64,000 bases of DNA. Source: Diphasiastrum complanatum. Lineage: Eukaryota > Streptophyta > Lycopodiopsida > Lycopodiales > Lycopodiaceae. The position numbers and the translations under genes are program-made. Location: the NCBI GenBank assembly GCA_029204225.1, contig CM055104.1, forward strand, positions 41,012,098-41,076,097. The letters are read 5' to 3'. Below are positions 21,337 through 32,077 of this stretch, in pieces; the first letter of the stretch is position 1, and each line of letters begins with the position of its first letter. The notes under the pieces were generated by a model. It was not told where the DNA came from, ran no database searches, and saw nothing but the letters and a program-made list of their open reading frames with translations.

Positions 21337-23965
21337 ATGGCAATGTTCCATCTGCATGTTGCTCTTCCTATGGAATGCACTCCAATTATTAAGAAAAATT
21401 CGAAAGTTGTAGAGAATGCTGCTACAATAGTTAGAGATTTGAGAATGAATAATCATATGAATATAGATTTGTGGGTGGATTGATCAATTTATTCTAATGA
21501 TCCAGCTACCAATTTGTGTCCAGGTCTTAAGTCCGTAACTCATCTTCTCAAATTTGTATGTGAAGGAAATAGCGGATTACTTGGATACTGTCAAAGGTTG
21601 TGTGATATTGGAATGCATAGCATATCTTGTCTTAATCAACAATTACAGTTTGCTAATCAACAATTGCAACGTGCAAATCAACAATTGCTTCATTATGTGC
21701 AACACACTAGTGCTGAAAACAATGCACTCAAGAATGTTATGTTAGAGTTGAATGCTACAGTCACTACTCTTTGGGGATTAAACCAAGAATTGTTGGAATC
21801 CATGAAAAAGTTGCGATCCGAGAGTTTAAAATCTGCTGTTGATATAAAAGTTATCAATAAGGCAATGATGAAGAGGAAAAGAAAGAGAGTACCGATGAAG
21901 AATATTGATGACTTATTTACACATAGCGGCAATCAGAAAAAAAAAAATTGAGCATTCAAGTATGTTGTCATGTAAACTGTTTATTTGATTTATATATGTC
22001 ATTTAAGTTTGATTTGCACTTGATAACATGGATTATTTATTTAGTAAACATAATTTGAGTTTCATATGTTTGTTGCAGATCATGTTTGGTGGCAGAGAAC
22101 TATTTAACAGGTCGTTCATTCATTGGATCATCTTTAAGTCATGTTTCACCAAGAAAATCAACAAAGGAAATGATGAAAAATGCTCGGTTTGAAAAAATGA
22201 AAAATGAAATTGCAGACACTGTTTTGATTAAGGTTCAATCATACTTGGATGCAAATGTGATTGTGGGTGCATGTGATGTTTCTGGAATTAGCAAAAATGC
22301 TTATTCTACTTTTCTTAGAATAGTTAAAGAAGTTTTCTCTCAAGTGATGGTGAAGAAAACTTATCTTTTGCATCCATATCGGGTAAGATTAGCAAAAAAT
22401 TATTATAATGACGGAATGTTCGAAGTAGTTGGCCAACCACTTCATATAACTGAATTATACAAATCAGAATATGGTGAGCTCAATTACAACGACTACAATA
22501 ATATTTTTCTTGATATTGAAAATATTCTAAAATACATTATTCGATTCTATAAACTAGACAAACATCAAGTAAATGGAAAGATCATTATTGTAATAAAATT
22601 GGATGAATCTAAAATCATCAAAGGTCAAAAGTTGGAATGAGTGAGTGTCACTTTGATGAACAAAATTTCAAATACAAATGATCGAACGTTTAGTGTTCAA
22701 TCGGATAATCACATATGGTGGTTGGCAGCATTCTAGGTATACATTTTAATTTTCATTTAAAGTATCGTTATTAACATTTCATACATTGTCATTTTTTATT
22801 GACATTCCATGCGTTACTTGCTTCTCTATAGGTCTTGAAAGAGGATCATAAAAAACTTTCATGGATATTTTCAAGAACAAATTATGACGAGATTATAAAG
22901 AGACATTTGGAGGGTGAGAAATTTACAATTGAAAACCATGAAAGTTTTCAAATCCAATGGCACCTTGCAAGGGATTTGAAAACATTAAAATGTATGTATC
23001 ATGTTTCTCATGGGGCAACATCAAAGCATCCATGTCCTTATTGCATGAAGGATTGCTACAATATGAATTTGGGACAATCAAACACTGGCCCAACACGAGA
23101 AGTTGAAGATCCAAATATGAAAAGTGTTCTGCCAATTCCATTAAAAAATGTTCACATATGCACATTGCATGCTGAGGTTCGTATTATTGAACAACTTATT
23201 TACCTGCACATTCTCCTAGCATGGAATCATGAATCGGAGTCTGTGGCTAAAGCAACAATTAGGAGGTTGGAAATAGTTCTGTCAAATGCAAGTTTACATA
23301 AAGGGAATGTCACGATTGAAAAAAGTGACAGACTCTCTGGAAAAAAAGGAAACGTTCATAATAAGCCATCAATTGGAGATTCTAAAGCAAGAAGATTCTT
23401 ATCCAATCACACATGCAAAGAATCAAGTGTCAGATATAAAATTTGGAGAGAAATTGTTTAAGCCACACGAACACTAGAAGGAAGTAATCGAGTGGAAAAG
23501 GGACAAGTGTGGACCAACTTAGACAAACTCATAGGTGTAATCATGAAAGAAAGATATGAGAAATTTGCAAAATCATTGCACGACATTTGTAAAATCTGTA
23601 CATGATGGTTGGAGAAAAGAGAACGTTACACATTACATTGTGTTAATCTATATCATTATCTGGTACTTATCTCATTCAGGCTTATATTTTTTTGTACTGA
23701 TGTAACTAATCAAAACTCTTGTTTGCAGCACATCCTTCCTCATCATGCAACTTATTTTGCAAAGGAATATGGGAGCTTAAGTATCTGGTCATCACAAGGC
23801 ATGGAAAAATCTCATTGGCAAGCGAGAGGAGCATTTCATAGAGCTACAAATCATGGAGGACACAATTCATGAAATAAATATTTAGTTCAACTTTTTCAGT
23901 GGTTTTACAGAAGAGCACAATTTAGATATCAAGCTAAAAACTCGCCAAATGTTACAATTTTTTGA
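21337..23965 (+). pseudogene. Transposase-like gene of unrecognised family, four exons, seven in-frame stops
   Basis: Exons are 21337-21959, 22079-22736, 22832-23662 and 23729-23965. All have GT-AG boundaries and matching phases, giving about 780 codons. Exon 1 encodes a coiled coil rich in Q/N repeats (LNQQLQ, ANQQLQ) and a basic stretch KRKRKRV that may be a nuclear signal. Exon 3 contains WHLARDLKTLKCM, then a cysteine cluster HPCPYCMKDC and LHAEVRIIEQLIY. Exon 4 contains HHATYFAKEYGSLSIWSS and RATNHGG. The layout recalls uncharacterised transposon-like proteins with a CPYC cluster, an 'LH-E-R' helix and a C-terminal 'YG-L--WS-QG-E' block, but I cannot name the family. In-frame stops lie at 21481, 21949, 22638, 22734, 23459, 23603 and 23870. 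Confidence 0.6.
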
Positions 23966-24028
23966 AAGGCATTCAAATTCATAACAAAAGAGAGATCCTT
24001 GTAATATAAATCTATTACATAAAATTGT

Positions 24029-24767
24029 TTAATTATCATCATCATACTCTTCAAGATTCAGACGGATGGTATTGTCATAAAGGAAGAATTTCCTTTCATA
24101 TGGATCCAAAAATTCTAAATTTTTATTTTTGCTCATATCAATGTAACCCGAATAAAGGGCCATTGCAGATGATCTTTTTGTAGTCTCATTGGGAGTATAA
24201 CCCAATATTTTAATTGTCAAATCTCTTTTCACAAAAATTATTTGATATGTTTCTCTTGCGTACATATGGCCTCCTAAACAAACTGATAATGATTTGATGG
24301 CCATAATGATGGTGGTAGCATGTGGATTAAAAGATGAATGATATATACAAATCTCATTATTTTGAAAGTTTTTCAAATAATGAGATAGAGACACATCCTT
24401 TCTCTCGGGTGATATACATCGGACGCCTCCTTGTCTCATACCAAAGGCATCTATTTCAATAGCATCCTGTAAATGAGTAAAGAAAATAAATTTAGAATAA
24501 TACATAACACTGCAAACTCATACTTTAACATTGTTTAAAGTAAGAAAACTGAACAATATCAATACCAGTATAATATCTACGTACCAAATCATAATCATTG
24601 TATTCAACGACGTTTGCTCTGCTAATGTCATGTCCTCCAATGGCCTCTACATTTCCGGAGGGGATATACCGAGTCCTTGGGGGATATTTTTTTTGGAATT
24701 CCAAAAATTTCTCCTCTGTAGGCAAAGTTGTTTCATAGGCTTTAGATTTTTCAATCATGGCCTCCAA
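24029..24767 (-). CDS. Two-exon gene of unknown function beside the transposase-like gene
   Basis: Exon 1 is 24585-24767 (it may extend upstream, where an in-frame TAG at 24786-24788 interrupts the frame). Exon 2 is 24029-24466. The donor GTACGT and acceptor TTTACAG join in phase 0 (NDYDL then DAIEIDAFG). The product of at least 206 residues ends in an acidic tail EEYDDDN. I recognise no domain. It is convergent with the transposase-like gene, whose stop lies only 64 bp from its own, as expected for two genes of one transposon. Apart from the TAG the two exons are open, unlike the transposase. Confidence 0.5.
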
Positions 24768-25011
24768 GGCCTCATTGCCAGATTTCTAGTTGCCATCTTT
24801 ATCATACGAGGACAATTATTACAGACTCTCGTCCTATTTAAGCACCGTAAAGGTGAAATTTTTTCTTTTGAGATAATTGTTTATTCGGAACATTTTCATA
24901 AGGCAGAGCATTTTGAAAGAGCCGATATCGATTCCACGTGAGAGGAGAAGTGCTTCACCGGAATAGATCAAATAGACGCGCGTTGATGTGATACTCCGGT
25001 ATGACGAATCA

Positions 25012-25494
25012 AATATCGGATTAGCGCGCCCGACACAAAAAAAAAAAATTCAACTTGGACTTCGCGCGGTGATTCCCTATTGGAATGCATTATGAATCAT
25101 CAAAGCTTGCTTCGGGAGATTTCTCATACATCCAAAGCTAAAAAAAATCTGTCAAGGCAAGCTTTAATGGTTCATAACGCGTTCCAATATATTTCCAGTG
25201 CGTCTCATATATCGGATCAGCACACTTGGGAGAAGAAAGAGATTTTTCACTTGGACTGCACGCGTCGAATCGCTATTGCAAGAAAAAAAGATTTTTGAAA
25301 ATTGTCGAAATTATTGGATTGCATTTTGAATGATCAAAGCTTGCTTTGGAAGATTCTTCATACAGTCCAAAGCTAAATAGAATCTATCGAGACAGCTTTG
25401 ATCATTCATAGTGACCCCCAATATCGGTTCAACACGCGAGAATAGCCTCTCTGGTTTACACATGTAGTATATGCGCGTCGATTCGCTATTGGAT
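25012..25494. repeat. Three short palindromic elements of about 72-77 bp
   Basis: Copies lie at about 25012-25083, 25206-25280 and 25418-25492. In each, a left arm like CCAATATCGGTTCAACACGCG faces a right arm like CGCGTCGATTCGCTATTGG, separated by about 35 bp of unrelated sequence. Between them are related segments containing AAAGCTTGCTT and CCAAAGCTA. Two more copies lie at 30516-30674. Confidence 0.65.
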
Positions 25495-25499
25495 GAAAT

Positions 25500-26085
25500 A
25501 CTGGCCATTGTAATTTTTTGAAATTATGATGATTGGATATCAAAAAATGTTAGATATTTATAGCATAACCTTCTCAATTTCAGAAATTAATTGTAGATGT
25601 GACCATACTTTTTCATATTTACATTACCATGTGTTTCCGTCATTACGGTCGTCATTAGCCATATCAACTAATCATTTTGATGACCAATGGATATTTAATT
25701 GGATTTGATTGACAAGTCTCTGAATATCTCAAAGTAATGATCACTATAATCCGAGCCTCGGAATTTGAAACCATTATGTATGCAATCATTTTGAATTTGT
25801 ACTATATATACAGATGGACGACGCTTAAATTTTTTTTTGCTCAAAGTTCCTATCGTTCTCTACTTCCATGCGGTATCAATTTAGCGCGTCCAAAGTAACC
25901 TACCTGCTTTCCATTTTTATTCACATGCGTCCATCCGCTCTCAGATATCGGTTTGGTTTTGTTCAGGTTGTTAGATTTCTTATGCTCAGCCTTAAAGAAA
26001 AAATCGTTAAATAATGAACATCTTGAAAACGAAAGACCGACAACATGATTTTGGACCTTCACATTTTTCCCTTTAAGTTTTTCCC
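25500..26085. other. Non-coding stretch within the composite insertion
   Basis: It contains one more diverged palindrome-like pair near 25870-25960 (GGTATCAATTTAGCGCGTCC facing CAGATATCGG). No coding sequence is recognised. Confidence 0.4.
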
Positions 26086-26450
26086 TTGTGCCTTAAATGA
26101 TTTAAGGCACCTTTGCTTTTTCCGCCTTCTTCGCCTTTTCGTGCCTTCACGAAAAATGCGACACACTGGCCAGAATGACTTAGAAACCATATTTGGACCA
26201 CCTTCGTCTTTTTCGCCTTATTCGCCCATTTGCAAAAAATACGACAAAGTGGCCAAAATGCCTTGGAAACCATTTAAGGCACCTTCGGCTTTTTCGACTT
26301 TTTCGTTGTCTTTAGTCTAAGGCACTTTCGTCTTTTTCATTGCCTTTAGTATAAGGCACCTTCGCCTTCTTCGATGCCTTCAATCTAAGGGCGCCTTAGG
26401 AATTTACACACCTTCAGTCTAAAGGGCACCTTCGGGTTTTTCGCGTTTTT
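26086..26450. repeat. Diverged tandem repeat with AAGGCACCTTCG words
   Basis: The words AAGGCACCTTCG, CTTTTTCG and CTTTAGTCTAAGG recur irregularly about every 40-60 bp. Similar TTCGCATTTTTTGC words occur at 17.75-17.98 kb. No coding role is apparent. Confidence 0.55.
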
Positions 26451-26456
26451 GCTACA

Positions 26457-26897
26457 TTGGCAGACCGATGTCGCCAACTTATCATCAACCCTAAAACAGC
26501 TGAAGAAACAAATATTCTATGAGCGGTTACCAACTTTATATAGATGCAAAACTGGAGTAAATGGCATGTAAGGCATAAGATATTTTTCTCTTGACACTTG
26601 TGAATATATATACTAGCTGAATCAAGATATGTAAGTATGAACTGAATTTCTCTTTCAAACAGAATTATCTATAGCCAACGTTATCACGCTGGGCAAGCTG
26701 AATTACTTCAAGCCATTGTACTCACTGTTGATATTAATCATAGTGCAATTTTTGTCACACTACTACGTCGTTCATTTGTGCAATCTGTATGAATCTTTCT
26801 ATTTGAATATTTCTTTTGCTAATTGCTGTGTTTCCATTCCTATTCGCCGCGCTCAAAGCCTCGAGCTTCCGCTACCACTCACACACAGTTTTATGAC
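26457..26897 (+). repeat. Probable 5' LTR of the nested Copia element
   Basis: The 3' end reads TTTTATGACA at 26888-26897 and is followed at once by TAGTATCAGAGCC, one base away from the standard methionine primer site. A TATA-like run GAATATATATACTA lies near 26600. The 5' edge (TGGCAGACC near 26457) is uncertain, because there is no second LTR to compare. Confidence 0.5.
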
Positions 26898-27049
26898 ATA
26901 GTATCAGAGCCGACATTTTAGTAATCTACATTTCTACTGCGGATTATCAGTCTTGTTTCTATCAAGACATCTTTCTAGCAAACGCGCGGCCAACAGTATT
27001 CTGACAATCGTTGTTTCTACCAACGATCTAGTCCAACTAGAGTGGATCC

Positions 27050-29415
27050 ATCATCTAGTTCATCTCACACTGACAAACTCGATGGAGATAACTTCCATCT
27101 CTAAAAATTCAAGATGAAGGTCATACTTCTAGCCAAAGAACTGTGGGACATCGTTGATGGCATAAAGCTCAAACCAGAAGGTGATGCAGCCATCATCACC
27201 AAGTGGAGACTGAGAGAAGGCAAAGGGTTTGCCATGATCACTCTCAACATCAAGGATACTCAGATTAGCCACATATGTGCTACTCAGACTGCTAAGGATG
27301 CATGGGACATCCTAGCAACTATCTACGACATCATAGACATTACATCCAAGCTTCATCTGAGGAAGAAATTCTTCACTCTCAGAATGTTTGATGCAAATAG
27401 TGTTTTGAGTCACCTCAACACGTTCAAAAATCTTATGGAGCAGATGACTGCAACTGGCTCAATCATAGAAGATTCTGATGCACTCATGTCTCTATTACCG
27501 AGTCTACCTGAAGCCTACTAAAATTGGGTGATGGCAATTTCTACCCAGGAGCACCTCACTCTATCAAGAGTAATTTTGCTGCTCTTTCAAGAGAAGATCA
27601 GAAGATTAGTATCCTCCTCAGGCTCAAAATAGAATCCTCAAGCTCTGTATTCAAAAAATCAAAAGTATAGATCCAAGAGGTCTACACAGTCAGACTATCC
27701 TGACAACAAGAGCAACATGCAACGACCTGTATAAAATACACCATCAACTTCAGAGTCTTCATCCTTCCAGCCAAGACATAATCTATTCTGTAAGTATTGT
27801 ATAAGAGGACTGGTCACCTTATCAAGGATTGCAGAATGTTGCAATACAACAAGGAAGCAACAACTCCAACAGCAAGCAAATGCTGCTTCTATCAGTTACT
27901 CAATCCAGCAACAGGAGGAAGATGAAGCTACCTTCTTGAGCAAAGTCGAAAAACAGCATGATATCAATTCTTGGTATTTGGACTTAGGTGCATTACAGCA
28001 CATGACTCACCATCGACACTGGTTCCATGACTACAAGTCATACACCCATCCTACAGTTGTGCAACCTGGAGACAACTCGACTCATACTATTGAGGGTGTA
28101 GGAACAGTCAAAGTCGAATTCCAGAAAGGTGATGTAATGTTTTTGTCCGATGTTCTTCACGTTCCAAATCTGACCAAAAGTCTGCTCTCACAGATTCAGA
28201 TCAGAGGGTCGAATTCGATAGATAGGGCTGCACTATTTTTGACGAATCTAGGAAAGTTATCGCTTTCAGTAGAAGGTGTGGCAATTTGTACGAAATCAAT
28301 CACTCCTATTCTACAAGTAGGCAAGCTCTTTTCACTTCAACTTCTGAATTAACTGAGATGCTTTGGAATTTCAGATTAGGCCATTTAAATTCCAGTTGTG
28401 TTCAGCAAATATCGAAACAAAATTTAGTACAAGATCAACTTTTCATTAGCAAACCGATTTCTTCATGTGAAAGCTGTATTTCCAACAAGCATGCTAGAAC
28501 TCCAGTCACTTTCAATTCAGTGCGTTCTTCTAAAGGTTCGTTAGATCTTGTACACATGGACATTTGTGGTCCTATGCAGACTATTTCCACAGGAGGAGCT
28601 GTCTATTTGCTAACTATCATTGATGACTTCTCTCGTAGGACTGCAACATATTTCTTGAAGAACAAATCTGAGACTCTCAAGTCCTTCATGCAGTTCAAGA
28701 CATCATCAGAAAAATCGACCCAGTGAAGAATCAAAGCTCTACACTCTGATGCAGGGGGAGTATTTATCTCCATCGAGTTCAAAGCTTTATGCAAGGCCAA
28801 TCAAATACATTTACAACAACATTCAGCCAGCTACTCGCCTCAGTCCAATGGTGTAGCTCAAAGGAAGAATCAGACACTCATCGAAAGTGCAAAGAGCATG
28901 CTGGCCCATGCCTCCCTTCCAAAGAAATTCTGGAAGAAGCTATTACTATAGCAGCCTACCTTCAAAATCGATCCATCTCAGAGGCCCTGAATGGCAAGAC
29001 ACCTTATGAGGTGTGGACAAGATCGAAGCCATCACTCACAAATATTCGAGTGTTTGGATGCAAAGCCTACTCATAGACCCATGTTGATCTAAGTAGGAAG
29101 TAATTGGACAACACCAGCAAAAGGTCGATCTTCATCAGCTATTTCTCAGACCATCAAACATACAAGCTCTTCAATCTGGACTCTTAGAAGACCTTCATAA
29201 GCAAAAATGTCATTTTTGTAGAAGATTAGTTTATTGACCACACTGAGGAAAAAGCTACTTCAAATTCAGATCCTAGAATCGACACCAACAGCTATGAACA
29301 ACTCGAGACTGATCAGAAGATTGACACTGACACTAACACTTACACTAACTCCAACAATGAAGCAGTCCCTCAGCAAAACAAATCGCATCAGAGGATCGTA
29401 TTAAGATGCAAAGAA
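27050..29415 (+). pseudogene. Nested Ty1/Copia element: gag, protease and integrase, truncated before reverse transcriptase
   Basis: Gag spans about 27066-27840 (KLDGDNFHL, KELWDIVDGI, TAKDAWDIL), with an in-frame TAA at 27519-27521. The retropepsin segment at about 27970-28180 has WYLDLGALQHMT, where the usual catalytic DSG is DLG. The GAG-pre-integrase (MLWNFRLGHLNSS) is at about 28360. Integrase begins DLVHMDICGPM and includes TIIDDFSRR and HSDAGG, with a stop at 28723. The linker ends in a basic segment (QRIVLRCKEKK) near 29415, where homology stops. Reverse transcriptase, RNase H and 3' LTR are absent. The altered protease triad and several stops make it inactive. Confidence 0.85.
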
Positions 29416-30346
29416 AAAAAATGAAAGCAACTCAACTATCTCGGCTTGTTTTTCGAGTACAGAGCAAGAGTGTCTCAAAGAAGAGGAGGTCTCATGGACC
29501 TCCTAATAAAGCGATTTTAAAAAAGCCTTCTCCTCTGCATGAGATTCTAACTGCTCGACAATCTCCTCCTAAGTCTCCTTCTTCACCTCTTAGATCTCGA
29601 TCTCCATCTTCTCCTCCTAAGTCTTCATCTCCTAATAAATCTCCTCCTCCATCAAAATCTCAGTTTCCTTCTACCCTCACAAATATTAGTTCCCCCCTCC
29701 AGTTTCAGAGTAGGATTTAGATGATTTTGTAAATTTAAAGGTCGAATCAATTTTGAATGACAATTCTTTGAGTGGCTTGTCTATATTACTTCCTTCATCC
29801 CCTGCATTTGCTTTTGTAAATACTCCTAAATATGTACAATATGACCAATTGTTAAACACATATCTTAAAGCTCTAGGTCCTCTATACAGTTTTAAGATGT
29901 CGAAGACCAATGCTGGTCTTTTTCTTTCTAAAATAGATACAAGTGAATTGGAAAGTAGTGATAAAATTCTAGGCGACAATGGAGGGGTGGGGGGCAATTC
30001 AATACTGGATGGAGTTTTTTCAGACCCCATTGTTTATAGATGTAGCATTGTTTCTGCTTCAATTCATGGCTGTCTTTGATTTTCCTAATTTCAAAATTCT
30101 GCACGATGATATGTTCCAATACGTCAAACTGGGGACTCCAATTCTCGTGCTCCCATACATAACAAAGTAAGTGTATTTTTATCAGATTTTATTAAGTTGA
30201 ATTTCTTAAATGACTTTTGATTTCACATTCCTTCTCGTAAATTTATTGTTTTCTGATTGCAGTGATCATTGGAGCTTATATGCGTTGTCCTTATATATCA
30301 ATGATCAGGGTGCGTGTAATCCAGTTTTTTTAAAATGAACTTTATT

Positions 30347-30362
30347 ACACACACACACACAC

Positions 30363-30411
<49 letters not shown>
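30347..30411. repeat. (CA)n microsatellite, about 65 bp
   Basis: A CA tract with one CGC interruption. It sits where an intron acceptor of the Ulp1-like gene is expected, so it may have disturbed splicing. Confidence 0.95.
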
Positions 30412-30415
<4 letters not shown>

Positions 30416-30515
30416 TGCCAAGAGCCATATCCAGAAAATACTGGAACTCTTTCAAGTATCACATGCAATAGCATATACGAAGCTGAAAATGGTTGATGCA
30501 GAGGTAAACATTTAT

Positions 30516-30674
30516 CAATATCGGTTCGACGCGCCCTTGTAGTTATTGCTTGGTTTCTTTTCATATCGTACGCGTTGATTCGATATTCAAACAATATTTT
30601 TTAATATCGGTTCGACGCATGCTTGTTTTCATTGTAGATTTTATTATAACCTCCTGCGCGTTGATCCGATATTA
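30516..30674. repeat. Two short palindromic elements in the Ulp1-like gene
   Basis: Copies at 30516-30587 and 30603-30673 have left arms CAATATCGGTTCGACGCG and AATATCGGTTCGACGC and right arms CGCGTTGATTCGATATT and GCGCGTTGATCCGATATTA. They belong to the same family as the three at 25.0-25.5 kb and lie in an intron. Confidence 0.7.
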
Positions 30675-31260
30675 CGTAATGTTAAAATTTTATTACTAAC
30701 TGTCATTTATATTTGAATACTGCAGTCCTCCCAGCAAGTTGAATCTGTCAGCTATGGTTGGTGTACGGTATGCAATGCCAAAAAAATTTTCAATTGGCTT
30801 GCACTACAAGGTGAACTTCCTAATCTAGAAGAGGTAATCTATACCTGATAATTCCTAATAACTAATATTCAATTAATAACATTTAATTGTGTTTTTTGTT
30901 TTTTTTTTCATAATCACATTCCTAATAACTATTTTTTGATTAATAACATTTAACTGTATTTTTATTTTTTTCAGTTTAAATGCCCGAAGGTCTTCCCAAT
31001 GGAGATAATGCACTTCAGACAGGAGACCATAAAACTTGTGATCGAAAATTTATATTCAGTTGCAGTGGCAGAGTGTTCTCCACCCAAGCTACTTCCAACT
31101 GGAGAAATGGATTTAGAGATCATAGATTATTATGACTCACAACTTGAGGAATGATTCTCAAGTTGATACTGATAAAAATTTGGTCTCCATTGATGTGGAT
31201 GAGACACATGTATTGATGGATACAAATCTACAAGACCAACAAAAATATCACAAGAAAATT

Positions 31261-31629
31261 TTAATTTAAAGAAAATGCTAACTCTAAAGAAATTAAATAT
31301 GAAAACTTACAATTGCATTTTCTTCTATCATTTGGATTCAAATCATGAATGTTGAGCTCATTGTGAAGATAAGCATGCTGAACTAAAACTTTTGTGATAG
31401 ATTGACTGGTAGGTGATACTTTGAAATCCATTATTCCGCCTTTCCAAGAGCTTCTATATATGTTATTTGATCTTTTTCTTTTCCAAAATGAGCCTTTTAT
31501 AGAGGGATGCATCAAGATCCATTGATATTTTCGATATATTCTTGGTATCCATTGATCTTCTACATTTTTTTCCTTGCAAATATTGATTGCATCAATGGTT
31601 CCTCTTGGTCTCCAATTATGTGTAGCCAT
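31261..31629 (-). CDS. ORF of unknown function near the right end of the composite insertion
   Basis: A 122-codon frame begins MATHNWRPRGTID. Within it, the coding part may end at a donor T|GTAAGT near 31311, just after NPNDRRKCN, so it may be the first exon of a spliced gene. I recognise no domain. It faces the Ulp1-like gene tail to tail. Downstream, on the plus strand, the sequence to 32.07 kb has no recognisable gene. Confidence 0.35.
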   Translation of the reverse strand: MATHNWRPRGTIDAINICKEKNVEDQWIPRIYRKYQWILMHPSIKGSFWKRKRSNNIYRSSWKGGIMDFKVSPTSQSITKVLVQHAYLHNELNIHDLNPNDRRKCNCKFSYLISLELAFSLN

Positions 31630-31639
31630 TAGTCGAAAA

Positions 31640-32070
31640 TACGTGTACGCAAACAGAGAATGGAGAGAATGAAGAGATTGCGAGATAAACTTAAGAATGA
31701 CAATCCAAAATAAGAGATAGAATGAAGAGAATGAGAGGTATACCTATGAATGACAAGAAGTTCCTAAACTACAAGGATTAGCTAACTATAGTTTACGACT
31801 ATTGACGTCAAATCAACCTCGAGTGTACAAAGATGGGCATCATAAGAGTATTCGGGCAGTAATTGTGGTCCAATCACAATTTTTTGTTCTGTCCGACGAG
31901 ATATTTGAAAATCACAAAAATTTGGCCATGAAAGTTAAATACAATTTTTGTCCGTCAACCACTGTTACAGTTCGTCACAAATTGACACCATTCATTGGGA
32001 CACATAAACGTTGAAAGCGTGCGAAGTTAAAAACAACATCTTGACAAAGGGCCCATTTTGAGTTCTAATA
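31640..32070. other. Probable right subterminal region of the composite insertion
   Basis: It is non-coding, with purine-rich words (GAGAATGGAGAGAATGAAGAG and AGAATGAAGAGAATGAGAGG, partly repeated) at 31660-31740. It ends where Copia protease homology resumes. Confidence 0.4.
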
Positions 32071-32077
32071 TCCCCTA

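Larger units (their letters stand above)
29406..31154 (+). pseudogene. Ulp1-like (C48) cysteine protease gene of the composite element, multi-exon, degraded
   Basis: A Ser/Pro-rich N-terminus (29406-29700) leads, after a slip in a C run and a TAG at 29711, into DDFVNLKVESI and TPKYVQYDQLLNTYLKALG. Another frame break near 29975 leads to a segment ending at 30166. The next exon, 30263-30309, gives NDHWSLYALSLY, matching the HW signature of Ulp1 proteases. Further pieces are about 30414-30503 (uncertain), 30726-30833 and about 30975-31154. Where Ulp1 enzymes have the catalytic DCG, this copy reads SYGWCTVC, so the cysteine appears replaced by tyrosine. Such proteases cleave ubiquitin-like modifiers; here it would be a transposon passenger. 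Confidence 0.55.
20936..32075 (+). mobile_element. Large composite insertion splitting the Copia element; candidate unclassified DNA transposon
   Basis: The segment separates Copia gag from Copia protease. It contains a transposase-like gene (21337-23965), a minus-strand companion gene (24029-24767), an Ulp1-like protease gene (29406-31154) and a minus-strand ORF (31261-31629), plus palindromic repeats and a nested truncated Copia (about 26.46-29.41 kb). Ulp1-like proteases are known passengers of plant MULE and CACTA transposons and of KDZ-type elements. Both edges contain GGGCCC in inverted context (20934-20939 and about 32051-32056), but the true ends and the target duplication could not be fixed. 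Without the nested Copia its length would be about 8 kb. Confidence 0.55.

Noticed and set aside
21337-23965. TGA read-through (selenocysteine or recoding) in the transposase-like gene
   Set aside because: TAG and TAA also interrupt the frame, and all stops fit C-to-T decay, so recoding is unnecessary.
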